Counted from the stretch's first letter, positions 17,679-26,501 are shown. The stretch is 64,000 bases of DNA from DATCZS01 sp036525795 (GCA_036525795.1 DATCZS010000148.1:1-64000), one strand, 5' to 3'. Numbers and translations are program-made. Notes: generated from the letters alone by a model not told the origin.

Positions 17679-18275
17679 ATGCGCGCGTTCGCGTCATACC
17701 TCGCCGGTCTCCTCACACTCGTCATGTTGCTGGCCGCCGGCGGCGCCTGGACGGAATCGCCGCGCCCGACCCTGGTTGCGGTGACGCTCGACCCCTCGGC
17801 AGCCGCCGAGCGATTCCACGTCGCCGTGCCGGTCTCGACCACGACCAGCACCACCGTGGCCGAGCTTCCTCCCGGCTGCCGGCCTCCTCTTCGCGGGGCG
17901 GAGTGTGTGCCCGTCGCAGTTGCCGGCGCCCTCGACCTGCCGTTCGATTACCACGACCTGATTCCCGAGACGATCGATTCCATCGACGATTGGCGCCCCC
18001 TCGTCGCGGCGTTCTTCGAACCCCGTCACGTCGAGGTCGCCCTCCGGGTGCTGCGCTGCGAGTCCCGGGGAAACCCGACCGCCAAGAACCCGACATCGTC
18101 TGCCAGCGGGCTCTTCCAGCACCTGGGTAGTCTGTGGCCTGAACGTGCCGCCGACGCGGGCTGGCAGGGGAACGACGTGTTCGACCCCGTCGCCAACACC
18201 GCGGTGGCGGCATGGCTGGTGTACCACGGTGGTGGCTGGTCGCATTGGGCGCCCAGCCGGAGTTGCTGGGGTTGA
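17679..18275 (+). CDS. Secreted lytic transglycosylase-like protein
   Basis: 198 residues with a Sec signal (MRAFASYLAGLLTLVMLLAA), a Thr-rich linker with two internal cysteines, and a C-terminal SLT-like lysozyme-fold domain. LRCESRGNP contains the glutamate expected to be catalytic, and ASGLFQHL and DPVANTAVAAWLVYHGGGWSHW are typical of actinobacterial transglycosylase/resuscitation-type domains. It should act outside the membrane on the peptidoglycan glycan strand. The ATG at 17679 has GAGGT 5 nt upstream; the open frame before it is spurious. It is flanked on both sides by the paralogous one-TM proteins, which may place or regulate it. Confidence 0.83.
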   Translation: MRAFASYLAGLLTLVMLLAAGGAWTESPRPTLVAVTLDPSAAAERFHVAVPVSTTTSTTVAELPPGCRPPLRGAECVPVAVAGALDLPFDYHDLIPETIDSIDDWRPLVAAFFEPRHVEVALRVLRCESRGNPTAKNPTSSASGLFQHLGSLWPERAADAGWQGNDVFDPVANTAVAAWLVYHGGGWSHWAPSRSCWG

Positions 18276-18378
18276 TCTGGGTCGGATGACCCATTTCGGC
18301 AGCTGCGTCAAGGTACCCGGCCCGGCGGCCGATGTTTGACGGATAGGTCGCACGCCCGAGAGGAATGCGGAACGGAAG

Positions 18379-20136
18379 ATGCAGACATACCGGGGGCGCA
18401 TCAAACTCGCCGACGGTGACGAGGTCGACGTCGACCTCGAGATGACCGACGAGTCGATCCGCCTGGCCACCGATGCCGTCGAGATCGGCACCTGGGCTCG
18501 AGCCGAGTTCCACATCGTTCGGGTCGACGACGGGGTGTTCGAGATCGTGATCGACGGCGACCGGGTCTCATTCGAGCCGTTCGAGCCGGCGCCGTTCGAA
18601 GCGTCGGTGGGCCAGGTAGGCGGACCCGTCATGTATGTCCCGGCGTACCCCGAGACCGAAGATGAGGACGACGAGGTCGCCGGCGAGGAATCCGGAGACG
18701 ACCTCGAGTTCTCGAAGGACACCGAGGCGCCGGCCGAGCCATCGCCGGAGGGGCATGAGGTTGCCGCCTGGTCGCTGGTGACGCCCAATGGATCGGTGGA
18801 GAACGGCTGGACGCCGCATCTTCATGAGCCCGACGATTCCGGTCCGCCGGAGGAGGCGCCCGAGCTGGATCCGGGCGGGTGGTCGCCGGTGGCGGACGTT
18901 CCGATCGACGACGCGGAGGACGACGCTGCTCTCGAGAGTTCGGCCGTCGAGGATGCGGCGCCGGTCGAGTTGTGGTCGATCTCGGGCCCGCGATGGTCTG
19001 TGGTCGACGCTGACGGCGGGTCGGGGAGCGATTCAGTCGGCGAGCCGCCCGGCGAAACGGCGGAGGAGCCCGAGTCCGATGACGCCGGGGCCGACTTCGC
19101 CACCCCGGAACCCGAGTCGGAATTCGAGCCGGAGGCCGAGTTCGAAGTCGAGCCCCGACCCGGGTCGGAAGTCCACGACGAAGGAGTGTCCGGCGAAGAG
19201 CAGTCCGGCGAAGGCGGGCACAAGCACGAGCGGGCGAGCGAAGACGCGAGGATGGGGTCTCTCTTCGGTGGCTCGTCCGTGGAGCGGCTCGCGGCCGCGG
19301 TCGGAGCCCTCAAGTCCTCGCCGGCGATGACTCCGGCGGAGGAGGCGCTGGCGGCGGCGGCCGCCGAGGACGACGATCGCGAACGCTCGGTCGCCGAGGG
19401 CATCCTCGCCACCCAGCGGTCTCTGCGCGAGACCACGGTCGTCAAGCGTTTCACATGGGACCTCATCCGCAAGGTGGGGGCGGGGGTGCTGCTCGGAGTC
19501 GGTGTCGCCGCCGTTGTCGTCCTGCTTCCCGATGCGTGGGAGGTGTTGACCCAGGACCAGGCCCCGCAGGTGACGACGATCGACCCGGACGAGCCCGGAG
19601 CCACGACGGACACGACGTCGGTCGTCGCGACGACCGTTCCTGTGAACCCGGTTCCGGAACCGACCACCACGACGATCGCCCCTGACCCGACGGTGTTCGA
19701 CCTGCCCGCCTCGCAGTTCGTCGAGACCTGGAACGCGGTGGCCGCAGCGATCGATCCGGTGCTCGCGTTTGGCGCGCTCCCCCCGGTCGGGGAGTTCGAG
19801 AACCAGTTCTTCGCCCACCTGTCGATGCTCGGCGTGGTCGGCGAGGACGGCACCGTCACGAGCTTCTCGCTCGTGATCGATCCGACCGGACCCGCCGAGG
19901 CGGACCGGCTCGGGATTCAGGCGCTGGGGGTGGCCCTCAAGGTGCTCGATCCCGACTCCACAGGGTCGTCGCGGGCGGCGCTGCTCCGGTCGCTCGGGCT
20001 CGACGTCGACCAGCCGAATCTGGCCGGAATCGACTCCAGTACCGACCTCGACGGGGTCCGGTACGCGCTCCGCTACGACTCCGAGACCGTCAGGCTGACG
20101 CTGTCGCTCAGTCCCGTCGGGCCCGGCGAGGCGTGA
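18379..20136 (+). CDS. Unknown one-TM protein, paralog B with an acidic spacer
   Basis: 585 residues. The N-terminal domain (YRGRIKLADGDEVDVDLEM through VIDGDRVSFEPFE) and the C-terminal domain (FVETWNA, VIDPTGPAEADRLG, ALGVALKVLDPDSTGS, LGLDVDQPNLAGID) match paralog A at 16625-17584. Between the N-terminal domain and the membrane helix (about 361-390, LLGVGVAAVVVLLPDAW) lies some 240 residues of Glu/Asp/Ser/Pro-rich, probably disordered sequence that paralog A lacks. A Thr-rich stretch follows the helix. The start ATG at 18379 is supported by colinearity with paralog A; the ribosome binding site is weak (CGGAAG). Its last 29 nt overlap the end of the convergent GH65 gene. Function unknown. 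Confidence 0.75.
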   Translation: MQTYRGRIKLADGDEVDVDLEMTDESIRLATDAVEIGTWARAEFHIVRVDDGVFEIVIDGDRVSFEPFEPAPFEASVGQVGGPVMYVPAYPETEDEDDEVAGEESGDDLEFSKDTEAPAEPSPEGHEVAAWSLVTPNGSVENGWTPHLHEPDDSGPPEEAPELDPGGWSPVADVPIDDAEDDAALESSAVEDAAPVELWSISGPRWSVVDADGGSGSDSVGEPPGETAEEPESDDAGADFATPEPESEFEPEAEFEVEPRPGSEVHDEGVSGEEQSGEGGHKHERASEDARMGSLFGGSSVERLAAAVGALKSSPAMTPAEEALAAAAAEDDDRERSVAEGILATQRSLRETTVVKRFTWDLIRKVGAGVLLGVGVAAVVVLLPDAWEVLTQDQAPQVTTIDPDEPGATTDTTSVVATTVPVNPVPEPTTTTIAPDPTVFDLPASQFVETWNAVAAAIDPVLAFGALPPVGEFENQFFAHLSMLGVVGEDGTVTSFSLVIDPTGPAEADRLGIQALGVALKVLDPDSTGSSRAALLRSLGLDVDQPNLAGIDSSTDLDGVRYALRYDSETVRLTLSLSPVGPGEA

Positions 20137-22462
20137 TCGGGAGCTCCACGGTCACGGCGTGACCTGGCTGGAGGTCGACGGCGACGCCGTTCACCTCGAC
20201 GCCGAGTTCCGCGGTGGATCGCAGTTGGATCGACGCCGGCGCGAGCTCGACCTCGAGCCGAACCCCCCTGACCAAGAGCGGAAACGCGAGGCGGCTCCAC
20301 CCTGCCGGGAGCCGCGGGGTGAACGAGAGGCGGCCGCCGTAGTCCCGCAGGCCGGCGAAGCCGTACACCAGCGCCATCCAGACGCCGCCCGCCGACGCCA
20401 TGTGCACCCCGGCGGTGGTGTTGCCTGCCAGATCCGCCAGGTCCATGAACAGGGCGTGCTCGAAGTGGACCATGGCATCGTCCTCGTACCCGAACTCGGT
20501 CGCCATGATCGCCTGCACGCACGCAGACAGCGACGAGTCCCCGGTGGTGATGGGGTCGTAGTAGTCGAAGTTGGCCTTCTTCAGCTCGGGGGAGAACTCG
20601 TTGCCGAGCAGGAAGTCGGCGAGGACCACGTCGGCCTGTTTGAGCACCTGGAACCGGTAGATGGTGAGGGGGTGGAAGTGCAGCAGGAGCGGGTACTTCG
20701 ACGGCGGGACGGCTTCGAAGTCCCACGGCTCCTTGGACAGGAAGTCGTCGTCCTGGGGGGTGATGCCGAGCGTCGGGTCGTACGGGATGTACATGGCATC
20801 CGCGGCCCGACGCCATTCGGACTCCTCGTCTGGGCCGATGGCGAGCCGTTCGGCCATCTGTGACCAGTGGAGTGGCTGCTCCCGTTGCATCCGCCGAACG
20901 CATGAGGCGGCGAAGCGCAGGTTCATCCGGGCCATGGCGTTGGTGTAGGCGTTGTCGTCGACGAGGGCGGTGTACTCGTCGGGTCCTGTGACACCGTGGA
21001 TGTGGAACCGGTTGCCGCGGTAGAAGCCCAGGTCTGCCCACATTCGCGCCGTCTCGACGGCCAGTTCGACGCCGGCATCCCACAGAAGCTCGTCGTCGCC
21101 GGTCAATTCGACGTACCGCTTCAGGGCGAAGACGATGTCGGCGTCGATGTGGTATTGGGCGGTTCCGGCCGGGAAGTAGGCGGACGCCTCCTCGCCGGTG
21201 ATCGTTCGCCAGGGAAACAGAGCCCCGCGATGCCCCAGGACGGCTGCCCGCCGTCTGGCGGCGTCGAGCAATCGGTGCCGGAAGCGGAGGATCTCCGATG
21301 CCCTGGACGGGTTGGTGTACGTCAGGAACGGCATCACGTAGATCTCGGTGTCCCAGAAGTAATGGCCGTCATAGGCCTGGCCGGTCAGGCCCTTCGCCGG
21401 GATGCTGTGGCCGTCGAGGCAGTGCGACGCCTGGTGAAGCTGGAACAGCGTCCACCGGACCGCCCGCTGGATCTCGGGCCCCGCTTCGACCTGGACATCG
21501 GCGCGCTGCCAGAAATCGGCCATGACGTCGCCCTGTTCTGCGGCCAGCCGATCGAAGCCGTCCGCAACGGCCTGTGCGACGACCTGATCCGCCACGTGGC
21601 GGCCTGCACCGAGGCTCCCCTCGTCGGTGACGACGTACGCCGTGGCCTTGGTCAGCGACGCCGGGTGCTCGGGGGTGGAACGAAAGCTGAAGTCGAAGGC
21701 GATGTCGTCGGCGTGGCGTTGCACGGCTACGTCGTGGTCGACCCCCTCCAGGAGGTGCTCGGTCGAACAGATCAAACCCATTCCCGATCGGCCCGTCGCC
21801 CAGCCCTGCGTGGCCCGCAGGCCTTCCATCGTGGCGGCCCGCGGCTCGAGCACACGATGGGAGAGGGCGTGCGCCCTCCGCGGGTCGCGGTCGTCTGTGA
21901 CGTCGAGCTGAGCCTGATCCTGTCTGTTGACGAGCCGGGACCGGACTCGAACGTCGGCGACGGCGTCTGTCGACACCACCAGCCGGCCGGCGAGCAACTC
22001 GCGCCGGGTGAACGACACCAGCCGGCGGCTTTGAATCGAAACCCCGACGCCACCGGATGTCTTCCACTCCAGCCGACGCTCCAGGACGGCGGTGCGGAAG
22101 TCGAGCCACCGCCGGTAGCCGACCAGCAGGGACGAGTTCAGGTCGAACGTCTCGCCATCGACTTCGATCTCGATCGTCGTGGCATCCGGGACGTTGACGA
22201 TGGTCTGGCCGGTCGTGGCGAGGCCGTACGCGCTCTCGGGGTGCTCGATCGGCCAGGTCTCGTGGAATCCGTTGACGAACGTTCCGTGCAGATGGACGGG
22301 GGCTCCCTCGTCCGACGTGCCGCGGACACCCAGGTACCCGTTCGACAACGCAAAGATCGTCTCGGTCAGGTAGAGAAAGCGGGGAGCGAACCGATCCTCG
22401 ACGATCGCCCACGGGTCGTCTGGATAGACGTCATCGGGGAGCGGGGTGCGCTGTCGGATCAC
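20108..22462 (-). CDS. GH65 disaccharide phosphorylase (maltose/trehalose/kojibiose type)
   Basis: A 784-residue glycoside hydrolase family 65 protein. Members phosphorolyse an alpha-glucobiose to glucose and beta-glucose 1-phosphate. The N-terminal region (FLYLTETIFALSNGYLGVRG, HLHGTFVNGFHETWPI) is the family beta-sandwich start. The (alpha/alpha)6 barrel holds the catalytic acid Glu496 in GVTGPDEYTALVDDNAYTN. Which disaccharide it uses cannot be read with confidence. beta-phosphoglucomutase lies 14 nt upstream on the same strand, as expected for the pathway to glucose 6-phosphate. The GTG start has no ribosome binding site, but TAGCCT lies 8 nt before it, so a separate leaderless mRNA is possible. 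It overlaps the convergent upstream gene's 3' end by 29 nt. Confidence 0.92.
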   Translation of the reverse strand: MIRQRTPLPDDVYPDDPWAIVEDRFAPRFLYLTETIFALSNGYLGVRGTSDEGAPVHLHGTFVNGFHETWPIEHPESAYGLATTGQTIVNVPDATTIEIEVDGETFDLNSSLLVGYRRWLDFRTAVLERRLEWKTSGGVGVSIQSRRLVSFTRRELLAGRLVVSTDAVADVRVRSRLVNRQDQAQLDVTDDRDPRRAHALSHRVLEPRAATMEGLRATQGWATGRSGMGLICSTEHLLEGVDHDVAVQRHADDIAFDFSFRSTPEHPASLTKATAYVVTDEGSLGAGRHVADQVVAQAVADGFDRLAAEQGDVMADFWQRADVQVEAGPEIQRAVRWTLFQLHQASHCLDGHSIPAKGLTGQAYDGHYFWDTEIYVMPFLTYTNPSRASEILRFRHRLLDAARRRAAVLGHRGALFPWRTITGEEASAYFPAGTAQYHIDADIVFALKRYVELTGDDELLWDAGVELAVETARMWADLGFYRGNRFHIHGVTGPDEYTALVDDNAYTNAMARMNLRFAASCVRRMQREQPLHWSQMAERLAIGPDEESEWRRAADAMYIPYDPTLGITPQDDDFLSKEPWDFEAVPPSKYPLLLHFHPLTIYRFQVLKQADVVLADFLLGNEFSPELKKANFDYYDPITTGDSSLSACVQAIMATEFGYEDDAMVHFEHALFMDLADLAGNTTAGVHMASAGGVWMALVYGFAGLRDYGGRLSFTPRLPAGWSRLAFPLLVRGVRLEVELAPASIQLRSTAELGVEVNGVAVDLQPGHAVTVELPITPRRARRD

Positions 22463-22470
22463 GTCTGGCG

Positions 22471-22476
22471 AGGCTA
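22471..22476 (-). promoter_or_regulatory. Possible internal -10 box before the GH65 gene
   Basis: Minus-strand TAGCCT lies 8 nt before the GTG at 22462, at the end of the beta-phosphoglucomutase gene. It may provide a second, leaderless start for the phosphorylase. Confidence 0.35.
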
Positions 22477-23217
22477 TCAGTTCGGTTCCACCCCGGAGGG
22501 AACAGTGTCTCCGAGGTCCGCGACGACGGTATCCGCCCCGGCCGCCAGCAGTTCGTCGACACCCGCGTCACGGTCCACACCGACGACCAGGGCGAATCCC
22601 CCCGCCCGGCCGGCCGCCACCCCGCTGATGGCGTCTTCGACGACGACCGACGTCGATGCCTCCGCTCCAAGGAGCCGGACCGCTGCAAGGAAGGTGTCCG
22701 GTGCGGGCTTGCCTGCGAGCCCCCATCGCCGTGCCGCCATGCCGTCGACCACGACCGCAAAGCGTTGGCCGAGGCCGGCGGCCGCGAGCACCGCGCCGGC
22801 GTTGGCGCTCGAGGAGACGACGCCGGCCGGCACCCCGATGCGCCCGAGGTGGTCGAGCAGTCGCAGCGAGCCCGGATACGGCTCGACCCCCTCCTCGGCG
22901 AGGACGCGATTGAAGAACTCGTTTTTGGCGTTCCCTATGCCGCACACCGACTGCCACCCCGGGTCCTCATCGGGCGTTCCCTCCACCAGTTCGATGCCTC
23001 GGGAACGGAGGAAGTCGCGCACCCCGTCGTACCGCGGCTTGCCGTCGACGTGTTCGAGATAGTCGGCGTCGGTGAAGCCGGACTCGCCAGGATGGCGCGC
23101 GGCGAGGTATGCGTCCAGGGTCCGTTTCCACGCACGGCGATGGACCGACGCCGTCGGGGTCAGCACCCCGTCGAGGTCGAACAGCACCGCCCGGTATCGC
23201 GTCCAATCGATCGCCAC
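22477..23217 (-). CDS. pgmB: beta-Phosphoglucomutase (HAD superfamily)
   Basis: A 246-residue HAD-fold mutase converting beta-glucose 1-phosphate to glucose 6-phosphate. The nucleophile and acid/base pair are Asp14 and Asp16 in VLFDLDGVLTP, the cap carries HRRAWKR, the motif II region is GVVSSSANAG and motif IV is VVEDAISGVAAGRAGG. The GTG at 23217 is preferred over the in-frame codon at 23250 because TATGGT lies 6 nt before it (leaderless pattern) and the extra residues are low complexity. It is the first gene of the disaccharide phosphorolysis operon with the GH65 enzyme. Confidence 0.9.
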   Translation of the reverse strand: MAIDWTRYRAVLFDLDGVLTPTASVHRRAWKRTLDAYLAARHPGESGFTDADYLEHVDGKPRYDGVRDFLRSRGIELVEGTPDEDPGWQSVCGIGNAKNEFFNRVLAEEGVEPYPGSLRLLDHLGRIGVPAGVVSSSANAGAVLAAAGLGQRFAVVVDGMAARRWGLAGKPAPDTFLAAVRLLGAEASTSVVVEDAISGVAAGRAGGFALVVGVDRDAGVDELLAAGADTVVADLGDTVPSGVEPN

Positions 23218-23223
23218 GCCGCC

Positions 23224-23229
23224 ACCATA
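23224..23229 (-). promoter_or_regulatory. -10 box, leaderless pgmB
   Basis: Minus-strand TATGGT ends 6 nt before the GTG at 23217, with no ribosome binding site between. Confidence 0.55.
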
Positions 23230-23310
23230 GGGTTGGGGGCGCGCACCCATTGCAGGTCGCCCGGCCCCCGTCGGCTGCCCGTTCCCGGCCCCGTCCTCCG
23301 GGCACGCGAG

Positions 23311-23340
23311 TTGTCACGCGGTCTCCTCGCGTCCCAATCT
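23311..23340 (+). promoter_or_regulatory. Promoter of the response regulator gene
   Basis: TTGTCA (23311-23316), 18 nt, then CAATCT (23335-23340). The ATG follows 6 nt after the -10, so the mRNA would be leaderless or nearly so, although GGGGA also precedes the ATG. Confidence 0.4.
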
Positions 23341-23346
23341 GGGGAG

Positions 23347-24021
23347 ATGCGTCTGCTGATCGTCGAGGACGAACCCGACCTGGCATCGGCTCTGGCCCGG
23401 GGCCTGCGCCGCCGCGGGCACGGTGTTGACGTCGTCGGCACGGTCGCCCAGGCGGAGCTCGCCGTCGCCTCGACCGGCTTCGACCTCCTGGTGATCGACT
23501 GGAACCTGCCCGACGGGGCCGGGATCGACATCTGCAGACGCGTGGTGAACGGCGACCTGGCGACGCTGGAGGGCACCCGGCCCAAGATCCTCATGCTCAC
23601 CGCCCGCGATGCCGTCGAGGATCGAGTCGAGGGCCTCGACGCGGGAGCCGACGACTACCTGGTGAAGCCGTTTGCGTTCGCCGAGCTCGAGGCCCGCCTG
23701 CGGGCTCTGTTCCGTCGGGACACCGACTCGTCTCCGGTTCTCCGAGCAGGGGAGATCGAGCTCGATCCCGCACGGTTCGAGGTGCATCGTGGCGGACGAT
23801 CCATCGACCTGACCGCAAAGGAGTTCGCCCTCCTCGAGTACTTCATGCGCCACAGCGGCCAGGTGCTCAGCCAGGAGCGGCTGCTCGAACACGTGTGGGA
23901 CGAAATGGTCGACCCGTTCACCAACACCGTGCGCGTCACGATCTCCAACCTCCGACGCAAGCTGGGGGATCCGGCGGTGATCGACACGGTGCCGGGCAGG
24001 GGCTACGTCCTGCGCGAATGA
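23347..24021 (+). CDS. OmpR/PhoB-family response regulator
   Basis: 224 residues: a receiver domain (LLIVEDEPDL acidic pair, phospho-Asp51 in LLVIDWNLPDG, conserved Lys in YLVKPFAF) followed by a winged-helix DNA-binding domain (LTAKEFALLEYFMRH through LRRKLGDPAVIDTVPGRGYVLR). The frame is open far upstream, but the family's N-terminus begins at MRLLIVEDE, ATG 23347. The stop overlaps a possible ATG of the sensor kinase that follows. With the HtrA-like protease downstream, the set resembles envelope-stress two-component loci; that role is inferred from context. Confidence 0.95.
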   Translation: MRLLIVEDEPDLASALARGLRRRGHGVDVVGTVAQAELAVASTGFDLLVIDWNLPDGAGIDICRRVVNGDLATLEGTRPKILMLTARDAVEDRVEGLDAGADDYLVKPFAFAELEARLRALFRRDTDSSPVLRAGEIELDPARFEVHRGGRSIDLTAKEFALLEYFMRHSGQVLSQERLLEHVWDEMVDPFTNTVRVTISNLRRKLGDPAVIDTVPGRGYVLRE

Positions 24022-24053
24022 CCGCTTTACGCCGGTCTTATCCGTCCGGGACG

Positions 24054-24059
24054 TATCGT
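24054..24059 (+). promoter_or_regulatory. Possible -10 box before the sensor kinase
   Basis: TATCGT lies 9 nt before the ATG at 24069. It supports that codon as a near-leaderless start, against the ATG at 24018 that overlaps the regulator's stop. Confidence 0.35.
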
Positions 24060-24068
24060 GATCCCCGC

Positions 24069-25241
24069 ATGCGTCTCCCCCGGCCGACCCGTTCGCTTCG
24101 ATTCCGATTGTCCGGCATGACCTCGCTGGTGGCGTTCGGGATCGGAGTGGTCGCACTGGGAGCGGTCTATCTGGTGATACTCGCCGGCGTCCGGTCGCTC
24201 ACGGTCACCCAGCGGTTCGTCACGGGCACGGCGGTCGAGATGAACGGCCGGGTGTTCTTCCTTCCCGAGGGACTGGGGGAGCGCGAACTACGGACGGTCG
24301 AGGGATTGATCAAGGAGATCCTGCTCAATCAGATCGCGCTGAGCACGCTCATCGCCCTGGTCGTGATGTTCGTGCTGGCGGTGGGCGTCGGATGGGTGGT
24401 GGCCGGACGGGCGTTGCGACCCATCACCGCGATGACGCAGGTGGCCGGGGAGATCGAGGCCACAGACCTCACCCGACGTATCGAGGTCGACGGCCCCGAC
24501 GACGAGTTGAAGGCGATGGCCACGACGTTCAACAGCATGCTCGACCGCCTCGATGGTGCCTTTCGTGGCCAGCGCCAGTACCTCGCGGAGACCTCCCACG
24601 ATCTGCGCACCCCGCTCGCCACGATCAGGACGAACATCGACGTCGCCCTGGCAGACCCCGGCACCGACCTGGAAGCGTGGCGCGACACGGGCGCGGTCGT
24701 GGCGCGGGCGGCAGAGCGGATGTCTTCGATGCTCGAGGACCTCTTGGCGACGGCGCGCATGGAGGCGGGAACCGTCGAGATGGTCGAACTGGATCTGGCG
24801 GGGGTCGTCGACCTGGTCGCGGCCGAGGCTGCGGGACGCGCCGCCGAGCGGGGGGTCGAGCTGTCGGTGCACCCCGAGACGGCGGTCGTATCAGGTGACC
24901 GGCGGGCCCTGGCCCGGGCGGTCGCCAATCTCGTGGAGAACGCCCTGGGCGTGGCTCCGCCGTCCTCTGTCGTGGAGCTGGCGTGCGGAACGACCGATCT
25001 CGGCGCGAGGTATGTGTCGGTGGGCGACCGGGGCCCGGGAGTCGACGCCGCCGTGGTGGAAGGCGGCCGTTCCACTGCCGGTCTCGGATTGTCGATCGTG
25101 CGCGACATCGCCGCCGCCCACGGGGGCACGCTCCGGTCGATCGCCCGGCCCGCCGGGGGCTCGCTGCTCGTCATCTGGCTCCCCCTGCCGGAAGGAGCAC
25201 CGGTGGGGGAGGCCCCCGATCCGCCTTTAGTCCGCCTTTAG
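24069..25241 (+). CDS. Sensor histidine kinase with HAMP domain
   Basis: 390 residues from the ATG at 24069: a first membrane helix (about 17-40), a short extracytoplasmic loop of about 50 residues, a second helix (about 95-118), HAMP (RALRPITAMTQVAGEIEATDL), HisKA with His177 in ETSHDLRTPLATIRT, and HATPase_c (NLVENALG, GDRGPGVD, GLGLSIVRDIAAAHGG). The N box has NLVENA followed by LG rather than the usual RKY/HKY residues. Alternatively it starts at the ATG at 24018, which overlaps the regulator stop as ATGA and would add 17 basic residues. It is the cognate kinase of the adjacent OmpR-type regulator by position. Confidence 0.9.
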   Translation: MRLPRPTRSLRFRLSGMTSLVAFGIGVVALGAVYLVILAGVRSLTVTQRFVTGTAVEMNGRVFFLPEGLGERELRTVEGLIKEILLNQIALSTLIALVVMFVLAVGVGWVVAGRALRPITAMTQVAGEIEATDLTRRIEVDGPDDELKAMATTFNSMLDRLDGAFRGQRQYLAETSHDLRTPLATIRTNIDVALADPGTDLEAWRDTGAVVARAAERMSSMLEDLLATARMEAGTVEMVELDLAGVVDLVAAEAAGRAAERGVELSVHPETAVVSGDRRALARAVANLVENALGVAPPSSVVELACGTTDLGARYVSVGDRGPGVDAAVVEGGRSTAGLGLSIVRDIAAAHGGTLRSIARPAGGSLLVIWLPLPEGAPVGEAPDPPLVRL

Positions 25242-25304
25242 GGGTGATCCGATAGGAACAGGTGAGCAGATCACGATGTTGCTCGTTTCGACAGAGGTAG
25301 TTCA

Positions 25305-26447
25305 ATGATGACTGTGACCCCCGACCACGACACGCTGGAGGAAGAGCCGCGCCGCGGCTCGAGGTGGGTGGCGGTGCTGATGGCCGCCGTTCTCTTCGCC
25401 GGAGGCGTGGGGGTGGGGTGGCTGTTCACAGAGCCTCCCGCCGAGCCGGCGGCGGGCGCTCCCGTCGAGCTGCCCGTCGTCGCCGACGCGCCGACAACCA
25501 CCACCACTCCCACCGTGCGCGACCCCGGGTTGCCTCCTTCGACCGAGCCCCTGGTCTCCAACGACTCGGACGAGCCGATCGCCGATGTGGCGGAGATGCT
25601 GCTTCCGGCGATCGTCCAGATCCGTCTGCCGGGAGCGGGAGTGGGAAGCGGCGTCATCTACGCACCGGACGGGAAGATCATGACGGCAGCCCACGTGGTC
25701 GAAGGGTTCGACACCGTCGAAGTGGTGCTCTCCACCGGCGAGCGCGAGCAGGGGACCGTGCTCGGCGCCGACGCCGGCAACGACATCGCCGTCATCGAGA
25801 TCGATCGCACCGGTCTGCCGGCGGCTTCGCTGGCCCTGGACGGCGCGCCCCGGGTCGGACAGATGGCCATCGCACTCGGAAGCCCGTGGGGCCTCGACTC
25901 GACCGTCACCGCCGGAATCGTCAGCGCCGTCGACCGGGCTCTGCCCGATTTCCGCAGCAATCGGACCCGGCTCATGCTCCAGACCGACGCTCCCATCAAT
26001 CCGGGCAACTCGGGAGGGGCGCTGGCGGGACGCGACGGGCGGGTCATCGGGATCAACGTCTCGATCTACTCGGCGAGTGGAGCCAACGACGGGGTCGGTT
26101 TCGCCGTCCCGATCGAGCGCGCCTACCGCGTCGCCGAGGCCCTCGTCGCCGGAGGCGAGTTCGTTCCCGGGTATCTCGGCGTGCAGATCACCGAGTCCGA
26201 GGACGGGAGCGCCGGAGCGGTGGTGACCACGATCATGCCGGGGACCCCGGCCGCCTCGTCCGGACTGCAGATCGACGACCGTGTGATCAGCATGGAAGGT
26301 GCGCCGATATCAGACGGGGAGGATCTGGCGGCTCACATCGGAGGACGTCAGGCGGGAGACGTCGTGGAGCTCGTGATCGTCCGCGACGGTGAGGAGCTCG
26401 TCGTCGCGGTGGAGTTGGCGGAACGCCCCGAGGAACCGACTCCCTGA
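25305..26447 (+). CDS. HtrA-like membrane-anchored serine protease with PDZ domain
   Basis: A 380-residue S1C protease. One N-terminal membrane helix (about 22-42) is followed by a Thr/Pro linker, then the trypsin-like domain with the triad His130 (TAAHVV), Asp160 (NDIAVIEI) and Ser236 (NPGNSGGAL), and one C-terminal PDZ domain (YLGVQI through ERPEEP). The catalytic domain lies outside the membrane and should degrade or refold damaged envelope proteins. The start ATG has GAGG 7 nt upstream; a second ATG follows at once. The two-component pair just upstream is the likely regulator. Transcription probably ends at the strong hairpin at 26477-26501. Confidence 0.93.
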   Translation: MMTVTPDHDTLEEEPRRGSRWVAVLMAAVLFAGGVGVGWLFTEPPAEPAAGAPVELPVVADAPTTTTTPTVRDPGLPPSTEPLVSNDSDEPIADVAEMLLPAIVQIRLPGAGVGSGVIYAPDGKIMTAAHVVEGFDTVEVVLSTGEREQGTVLGADAGNDIAVIEIDRTGLPAASLALDGAPRVGQMAIALGSPWGLDSTVTAGIVSAVDRALPDFRSNRTRLMLQTDAPINPGNSGGALAGRDGRVIGINVSIYSASGANDGVGFAVPIERAYRVAEALVAGGEFVPGYLGVQITESEDGSAGAVVTTIMPGTPAASSGLQIDDRVISMEGAPISDGEDLAAHIGGRQAGDVVELVIVRDGEELVVAVELAERPEEPTP

Positions 26448-26476
26448 GAGCACCGGGTGCTCACCCGAGTGTCTGC

Positions 26477-26501
26477 GTGCGGGCGGCCCGGCCGCCCGCA
26501 C
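26477..26501 (+). terminator. Strong GC hairpin after the htrA-like gene
   Basis: An 11-bp perfect stem (GTGCGGGCGGC pairing with GCCGCCCGCAC) around the 3-nt loop CCG, 29 nt after the protease stop. No U-tract follows, only GGCGCGTT, so it is an I-shaped terminator of the kind reported in actinomycetes. It separates the protease unit from the cobalamin riboswitch transcript that begins about 20 nt later. Confidence 0.65.
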
